DNA of 64,000 nucleotides from Plutella xylostella (lineage: Eukaryota; Arthropoda; Insecta; Lepidoptera; Plutellidae): positions 3,172,001-3,236,000 of the forward strand of contig NC_064004.1 of NCBI RefSeq assembly GCF_932276165.1. Direction: 5' to 3'. This document shows positions 51,301-60,300 of the stretch, in pieces (within the stretch, counting starts at the first letter, position 1; each line of letters begins with the position of its first letter). The notes beneath the pieces were generated by a model that made no database searches, had not been told where the DNA came from, and saw nothing but the letters and a program-made list of their open reading frames with translations. A program made the translations under genes and the position numbers.

Positions 51301-54300
51301 CAACTATTCCACGGAATATAGGTACATATTCAGATTCTAATCCTTTCCATACACCCACAGATCATCAAGCACCGAGCGTCTCCGAGCGGAGTCACCTTCA
51401 GACGAGGACACCGCCACCACCGCCACCTCCAGCTCACAGACCAAGGAGGAGGAGCGCCCGCCAGCCGACTCGTTCCTCGTCTGTGTGCATAATGTGTCGC
51501 CGCAGATACCGTATGCTATACTGAAGGTAGGCTATACAGGCGCTGTGACTGCATCGTGAAAATCACTCACGTAGAACGTACTCGTTGCGTGACTAGTTTT
51601 AGACTGTGGCTTTTGGCAAGTTTTGCATTACAATGCTAACTAACTTACATTTCCGGAAATATAATAATATCGTTTAAATAGCTATATTAAGATAGAGTTA
51701 GTTTGCCATGGATTCGGTAGGAAAAAGACTATTAGTTACTAATTATGACGTTTTCTTAATTCAGGTTCCTCTAAGTGCCACGGCGTCGTTCGTCGTCTAC
51801 CAAGCCTTGACTAAAGCGAGATGTCATGATGATCCTAAAAGGTACCTTATTAAATATACTGTAACAGTGTGTTTCAATGACTTATGTATCAATGCATGTA
51901 TTGGAAGTTATACCTAACTAAAGCACGGTCGCTAAGCGCAGCGAAAAACGGGCATTGTAATTTTTTATTTGTCTCTGTCGTACGCGCATAGTTATAATGC
52001 CCTCACGCTCGCACAGTAATCTTGCTTGATGGCCAGTGGCAGATATTGTAATTGGTTGTAGATGCAAAGGTCAACGCTTGGCTTTCTCTGCGCTTGCCGA
52101 TCGGCCTTACGTTAAATCTTATAACCATTTTAATGTAATTTTTCCAGGTTCGTGCTTGTGGAAGAGCTGGAGTGGGGTGGCCGCGCGGGCTCCGGACCAC
52201 AACAGAGGGCCCTGGCTGATGATGAAGTGGTTTATACCGCTCAGGTATGAGGTTTGAACCTACATTCATGTGCATACGACAAATAGATCGCCCAGAAGGA
52301 CTAGCACGGGGCGCAATTAAGACGTTACAAAAGTTTTGCATCGGGCTCGGCTCACTCACATCGCGCAGCCTCGCCACAATTGCGCCCCGTGCTAACCCTT
52401 CAGCATTGGACTAAGCAATGTCTTTTTCAAAATAAGAGCTATCATAATTTAAAACCAGATTCCTCGTGATAAAATTGGGTCATGGGTAACGTGACCATAC
52501 GTCCCGCTTTGGGCGGGACAGTCCCGCTTTCAAGCTGTGCGTCCCGCTGTCCCCCGCGAGGGCAAAAATGTCCCGCTTTCTTAAACAGACCAAACGATAA
52601 TTTAAATTACCTAAATTTTGTAACTTCATCCCATATTTCCTTTCATGATTTTAATAACTTGAGACAACTATTTATCTAACTATCACTTACTCACATAGAC
52701 TATAGGGAGTAATATGTGTCCGAGTTCCACCGTGACTCCGCGAGTAACTTCTTTCAGTGACGATCATTGACTCGCTTTTGCTCTATCGTGTATATAAAGT
52801 TATCTCGCTCTCCTACCGATTCCTAACAAAAAAGTACCTAATGCGTGGGAGTACATGTTTTCCAAAAAAGTAAGTATTATTTTTTATGAATGTGAAAATA
52901 AGATAAGATGCACTATTGATAAAGAACTTTAAATTAAACTACTCAAATTATTAAAAAAAACAAAGTATGATGTTTAAGAATTTTGTAGCGTCTGGTATGA
53001 GAACACCCAAAAATTCCGAAAAACTTTTTTTCGAATTTGAAACTCCAAATATGTCCTAATTTACAAAATATTGCAATAACGATTTCTTAAATATTAATTT
53101 TTAAAAATCGAATGCATATAATAATCACGAAAGTTTGTTATTACGATTGTTAAATACACGAACGTTAAAAAATACGATTACGTTAGTATACGAAAAATAA
53201 AATACAGATTTATAAAAAATCACGAAAATATCAAATCCGGACCAAAAATAATGATAATTCGTGATTTCGTTAAAAATAAAATGAAATTTTCAAAAACTTT
53301 AGAACCAAAACATAAAGATAGGTGCGACGACGATCAAAGCGAGAAGGAGCGTGTTAGGTGCACATAGATATCGAAAAACAAAGCGGAGCGTTTCAAATAC
53401 AGAGTAAAAATATTGTTAAATAGAAAACTATTTGTAGTATTTGTTGTTAAGTTACACAACAAAGCAAAACAATTGCTCGGATTTTTACGTTGTTTAACCT
53501 TAAAAACCTTAGGACCTAAACCTAAAGATAGGTGCGACGACGAGCAAAGCGAGGAGGAGCGTTTAGGTGCACATAGATGTCGAAAAACAAAGCGGAGCGA
53601 AGCAAAAAAAAAGTTAAATTGTTAACTAAGTTACGTTCGGGGATTTGTGTTTTCGGAATGTTAAAAGTTTGAGATTCGTTATTTAAACATTTCAATCTAA
53701 TAAAAAATCTAACATTTAAAACATCGAAATTATAACATACGAAAAAAATACTTTGGTCATTTTAATAAATCTGTTGTTTGAAATTTAGTTTTTATCAACT
53801 TTTCGTAATTTTCGTTATTCGGAAACTTAAAATTTCCTAGAACTATGAAATTCATAATTTAAAAAAGCGTTATTTCATATTCGTAAAAAAGTAATTCGGA
53901 TTTATGTAGTGTACTCGTCGGGTATCCTAAATAAACCAACTTTACAAGATTATTAGATAAATATAAAAAAATGCATCTCTTTCACATTTCACTCTTTCAT
54001 CGTAGGGATTGAACTTTCAATCGATGCACTGAGCAAACTGAGCGAAAAGATAAGAAGATAAGAAAGAAAGATAATATAATGTATCTGTGAGATATGTATA
54101 TTGTAGGTAGATGTCAATTCTCTGTTTACCTACAATAAATCAGTTACGTTGTTGATTCGGTCTTTCATTGAAGCTGTCCCGTGTTAGCTACCTAAAAATA
54201 TATAGAAATCTTACTGGCGACGAAGAAAACGGTTTTAAAGTTAGTGCGTGTACATCTATTAAGTGTTAACGTAATAAATTTGTGTTTTTCAACCATGCCT

Positions 54301-57300
54301 ATCGGTAAAATAGAACCTTTTGACCTAACAAGTAAAAAGTGGTCGGCGTACGTAAGGCGTGTCGAACAATTTATTACGCTTAACGAAATTAAAACTGAGC
54401 TAAAAGTGGCAACTTTAGTGACGGTTGTGGGAACTGCAACATATGAGTTAATGTGCGACTTATGTGCTCCTAAGACACCTGAGGAGAAATCATTTAAGGA
54501 ATTAATTGATATTGTGGGCAGCCATCTTGAACCACAGCGGTCGGATATAGCCGAGCGGCACATGTTCCGACACCGACGACAACGTAACGGCGAATCGTTG
54601 AGCGATTATCTGCAGGCCTTGAAACATCTAGCCAGCACCTGCAATTTCAAGGACACGCTCGAAGAAAATTTGCGAGATCAGTTCGTGTCGGGGCTAGCCA
54701 GTGACGTCATGCGATCACAGCTGTTCGCAGTCACGGAACTATCTTACAAAAGAGCTATCGAGCTAGCCTTCGCTTTGGAGGCAGCGGAGCGGCATGCGGT
54801 GGCGAGCGGCTCGGGCTGCACAGCGGCGGCGGCGGGTCAGGCTGGAGGCGCGGGTGGCGCGGCGGCGGCGGCCGGCGAGCCGCTGCACCGCGTGGCGGAG
54901 CGCGGAGGCAGCAGCCGCGGCGGCGGAGGCTCGGGCGGCGGCGCCCCCGGGGCCGGCTCGGCCCGGGGCAGGCGCATGGCTGTGGGGCCCTCGCGCCCGT
55001 GTTGGCGTTGTGGCCGGGAACATCGTCCGGAGATGTGCCGGTTCAAGAATTATTCATGTGACGCGTGTGGCCAAAAAGGTCACGTTAAAGTGATGTGCAA
55101 AAATAGTGGCCGACAGGCGGGCAATAATAGTGATCGTTTTGCGCAACAAAGGGCGCATTATTACGTCGATAGTGATGACGAGTCGAACGATTTTTATAAT
55201 CTAACTGTGAACGGCAAGAACGATGAACCGTACCAGGTGCCTTTGATTATTAATGAGCACAATATAACTTTTGAATTGGACACTGGCAGTAAGTTATCAA
55301 CAATTAATTATGATTGTTATATGAAGTACTTTTCGAACTTAGCATTACATCATATACAGCTTAGTTTACGTTCATACACTGGAACACTAATCAAACCATG
55401 TGGATATATTGTTGTCAAGGTCAGGCTAGGGGAGAACACAGCTGAAAATTTAAAACTATACGTTATAAAAAATGGGGGTCCACCTTTGCTTGGTAGATCT
55501 TGGCTGACAAGTTTGAATGTTGAATGTGTCGAAATTAAAAATTTGTTGCTACACATTAATGAGACCACTTCTGAGTCAACAATTGTCGAAGAATTATCTA
55601 AGGAATTCCCATCTGTGTTCTCGCCGGGATTAGGCACTTGTACTAAAAAAATGACATTGCGATTAAAAGATGACATTCCAGTGTTTGTAAAGGCTCGCAC
55701 GCTACCACTGGCATTAAGGCAGCCAGTGGAACGTGAACTTAATAGATTGGTGGCAAACGGTACAATTTACAAAGTTGACCATTCTGATTATGGCACACCC
55801 ATTGTGCCGGTAATTAAGAAAAATGGCGAAATTAGGATTTGTGGTGACTATAAGGTTACTATTAATAAGAAATTAATGCGCGATCCTTACCCTTTGCCAC
55901 GAATAGAGGAGTTATTTGCTGCTTTGAGCGGTGGTGAGAAATATTCTAAGATCGATCTCACAAACGCCTACCAACAAAAATTTTTGGAGGAAAGCTCCCA
56001 AGCTTGCACGGCTATAACCACGCACGTAGGTACGTTTGTCTATCGACGTACACCATACGGATTAACATGTGTGCCGGAGAAATTCCAAAAGTTTATGGAG
56101 GAGACGTTGAGAGGGTTGCGCGGGGTCGCGGTGTTCATGGACGATGTGGCGGTCACCGGGCGCGACACGGCCGAGCATGTCGCTAATCTCAAGGCATTGT
56201 TACGCAGATTAAGTGAGGTCGGGCTTAGAATAAAATTAGAGAAATGTCAATTTATGCGGGATTCCATCTCGTATGTCGGTTTTATTATTGATAAACACGG
56301 ATTGCATCCGGATCCTGAGAAGGTTAAGGCCATTGTTAATGCACCAGCACCAACTGACGTATCACAGTTAAGATCATTTCTCGGACTTATTAACTACTAT
56401 GCCAAATTTATCGCTGGCCTCAGTACATTGTTATGTCCATTACATAACTTACTAAAGAAGAATACCCCTTGGAAATGGACGGAGGCATGTCAAAAGGCGT
56501 TTACTGACGCAAAATGTGCATTGACTAGTGAGTCGTTGCTGGTGCACTACTCTCCCGAGCTTCCCCTCGTGTTGTCTGTAGACAGCAGCTCGTACGGCAT
56601 CGGCAGCGTGCTGGCGCACCGCTACCCGGGCGGCGACGAGCGACCTATCTGTTTTTCATCTCGCACACTTAATTCGGCTGAGCGCGGGTACAGTCAGCTC
56701 GATAAGGAAGCGTTGGCAATATTTACTGGAGTAATTAAAAACCACCAGTATCTATTTGGCCGACACTTCACTATCAAAACTGACCATAAGCCGCTCACTT
56801 TTATTTTTGGGCCAAAGTTAGGACTTCCACAAACAGTTGCAAGTCGATTACAAAGGTATGCAGTACGGCTAGCAGCATATGATTTCGATATCGAGTATGT
56901 GAAGTCAGCTAGTAACAGTAATGCCGATGCATTGTCGCGACTGCCGCTGCCGACGCCGCGCGAGACTGTCGAGATCGAAAATATTATGCAATTAAATTCG
57001 AACTCTGTCACCTACATTAACTTTGTAGAAGAATCCTTCCCAATCAGTGCAAATGAAGTTGCGTTAGCTACGGAGAGAGATAAGATTCTTAAAAAGGTTG
57101 TGAGTTACGTAATTAACGGCTGGCTCTGTAATGTTGAATCCGACGATTTTAGATCGTATTTTAATAGAAGGGATTTGTTAACAGTAGACCGTGGTTGTAT
57201 AATTTATAATCATCGAGTGGTTATACCGGAGGAGTTAAAAAAACAAGTCTTGAGAGAATTACATGAAGGTCACCTTGGCATTGTGAAAATGAAAAATTTG

Positions 57301-60300
57301 GCCCGAAATTATGTTTTCTGGCCTAGTATTGACTCTGATATTGAACAGCTGTGCAGAAATTGCGGCGCGTGTTTGCAGCAGCGCGATGCACCTGCACATG
57401 TCCCCCTGCAGCCCTGGGTGTTCCCCACCCGACCTTGGCAGCGACTCCACATTGATTTTGCTCAATTTGGTGGTAAGTATTATCTGGTCACAGTGGACGC
57501 TCATAGTAAGTGGATCGAGGTACAAAAGATGGAGGGGACCAACGCACAGTCAGTGGTGAACAAACTGCGCGAGCTGTTCGCTCGGTTCGGGCTGCCGACG
57601 CAGCTGGTAAGTGACGGCGGTCCTCCGTTTACGTCACAGGATTTCGAACAATATTTAAGGTTAAACTTTATCAAACATACCGTCACCAGCCCCTACAGAC
57701 CGGCTGGCAATGGAGCTGCGGAAAACGCAGTAAAGTCAGTTAAGAGAGCGATGAAAAAGGCCACGCTTGAAGGAGAGGATGTCGACGCAGCGGTAAGCAA
57801 ATTTTTATTTCAATATAGAAACTGCGAGCAGGCTACCACTGGCGTACCTCCAGCCGTGTCCTTATTAGGAAGAAGGTTGCGTAGTAGGCTGGACGCGCTG
57901 CGGCCCACGACGGCGGAGGTGGTGTGCGTGGCGCAGGAGCGCGCCGTGGAGCGCGGCGGCGGCCTGGAGCGCCATCTGGAGGTGGGCGCGCGCGTGCTGG
58001 CGCGGGACTACCGGCCGCGCGCCTCGCGCTGGGCGCACGGCGAGGTCATCGCCAGGCCCTCTCCGCGCACGTACCGAGTGCGCCTCGGTGAAGGAGGTGA
58101 GTGCACGCGGCACATCGACCAACTGTTATTGGATAAGTCTTCCAACGAAAAAGATTCTCAGCCGGGGCGACCTCTGTCTCCTATGACCAGTATTGAAGAG
58201 GAGTTTGTTGATGCAATTGGGTCAGCCGATAATAACGAAACGGTACAGCAATTCCCCACTACCGATCAATCTTTAGGTCAAACTATTATGCGTCCAAAAA
58301 GAACTTGTATGTTTACTGGCAAATATGGAAAATAGACGTTGTTGCCAGCGTTTTATTATTACTTTTAGATGATGTTGTCAGATACATTTATGTAAACCCT
58401 AAGTTGTAATTAATCTGTTATCTTTAACATAAAACTATACTATGCCTATACATATAATCTTATTTATACATTGGTACTTATCTAAGGTTAGTAATATAAC
58501 TTCCGTTGTATGCCTAGTCAGTATGTTTATCTTGATAGGTATTAAATTGTAAACTGTTTGATTGCGGACTACTAAACTGTTTGATTATTTTTATATCCTG
58601 AACTTAATATAGCTATAACATAGTTCCCATATATTTACGGTGGAGGTGTGAGATATGTATATTGTAGGTAGATGTCAATTCTCTGTTTACCTACAATAAA
58701 TCAGTTACGTTGTTGATTCGGTCTTTCATTGAAGCTGTCCCGTGTTAGCTACCTAAAAATATATAGAAATCTTACTGTATCTTTGAGGGATATTAAATTC
58801 CGCAGGTGTCCCGCTTTGACAAAAAAAATAAATGGTCACGTTAGTCATGGGTCATGCGGGTCCACCGTGGTTAGATTGTTGCCATAGATGTGTTCTAAAT
58901 GTGCAAACTTCCTTCCCATTCTTTATGCAGGATGTTTAATCCAATCAAATATTTTATCAGGAAAAGGGTATGTAAACCGAAAAAGAGTGTCAAAAGTGGC
59001 TATTCAAAATGACCCCTGAGTCACCCCTTTTCAGCTTACTGTACCAACCACTTTTGCAAGCCATTACCATCAGCTATTCTACCAGTCATCCAACCTAACC
59101 CTCACCTACCATCTCCAGGCCAACTGGAAGACCCTGGGCCGCTTCGTGCTGCAAGAGGGGGGGTGCTCCGCCCCGCTGCCGCGGCACCGCGCCGCCATCG
59201 CCCGGATACAGCGCGGGCTCAGCATCACCAGGCCTGTCATCACTGGTACTGTATACCTATGACAGCTGTCAAATTTTATATGACATTTAAGGGAAAACCA
59301 ACCACCGCCGGCATATATTACCCGCAGGCATACGGATCTGTCAATGAAATGTCATAGGGCTCTTGCTATATTTTACAAAGTACTTATAGGATTAACTAGA
59401 CGGGACGCTGGAACCGTCAGAATGCTGAAGCAATGGCGTTGTCCCAAAACTCGCGATGAGATCTAAGTGGAATCACGCTCGCTCTTCATTCTTCATTTCT
59501 GCTTCTGGGTGGGTGATGCTTTTGACACACCGTCTTATATTTGACTATGTATCACAGTGTCATCTCTAGCAATGACGTAGACTAGTATAGCTTGGTGCTG
59601 CAAGAGGGGGGGTGCTCCGCCCCGCTGCCGCGGCACCGCGCCGCCATCGCCCGGATACAGCGCGGGCTCAGCATCACCAGGCCTGTCATCACTGGTACTG
59701 TATACCTATGACAGCTGTCAAATCCATACATTTTATAGAAACCAAACTTTATTATACGGATCTGTCAGTTAAACGTCATACGGGCTCATGCTGTATTTTA
59801 CAAAGTAGGTACCTATAGGATTAACAAGAAGGGATTCAGGAGCCGTCAGAAGGCGTCAATGCTGCACCAATGGCGTTTTCCCAAAACTGTGAGTCATCGC
59901 TATGAGAGCTAGCTGGCATCAGGCTAGTGGTCTCACTCTTCATTGCTCTATTCTGCGAATTTGGATGACGCTTTTGTGACGTCACTTTGACCATAGATCA
60001 TAGACAAGTTTCATCTCCGTAATGACGTAGACTAGTATAGCTTGGTGCTGCAAGAGGGGGGGTGCTCCGCCCCGCTGCCGCGGCACCGCGCCGCCATCGC
60101 CCGGATACAGCGCGGGCTCAGCATCACCAGGCCTGTCATCACTGGTACAGTATACCTATGATAGCTGTCAAATAAATTTTCAAGGGAAAGCAAACTTGAT
60201 TACCCAGGCATAAAAGGATCTGTCAATATAACGGCATAGGGTTCTTCCTATATTTTACAAAGTATAGAAGGGATGCGGGAATGCCGTCAGAATGCGTCAA

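Larger units (their letters stand above)
54086..58776 (+). mobile_element. Full-length Ty3/gypsy LTR retrotransposon 2, 4.7 kb
   Basis: 130-bp matching LTRs, GTATC duplication (54081-54085, 58777-58781) and one intact gag-pol frame. 'TGGCGACGAAGAAAACGG' at the LTR edge is the probable primer-binding site; the tRNA was not assigned. Inserted in the hAT-like element 52487-58843. No envelope frame. Confidence 0.95.
52487..58843. mobile_element. hAT-like non-autonomous element containing two later insertions
   Basis: Perfect 12-bp ends TAACGTGACCAT/ATGGTCACGTTA and an 8-bp duplication GTCATGGG (52479-52486, 58844-58851). Internal GTCCCGCTTT repeats lie near both ends. About 0.73 kb remains after removing the Mutator-like element (52999-53915) and the gypsy element (54086-58776). 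No transposase. Confidence 0.88.

Noticed and set aside
54763..55093. Arg/Ala-rich frames on both strands
   Set aside because: Shadows of the GC-rich linker in the gypsy gag-pol frame.
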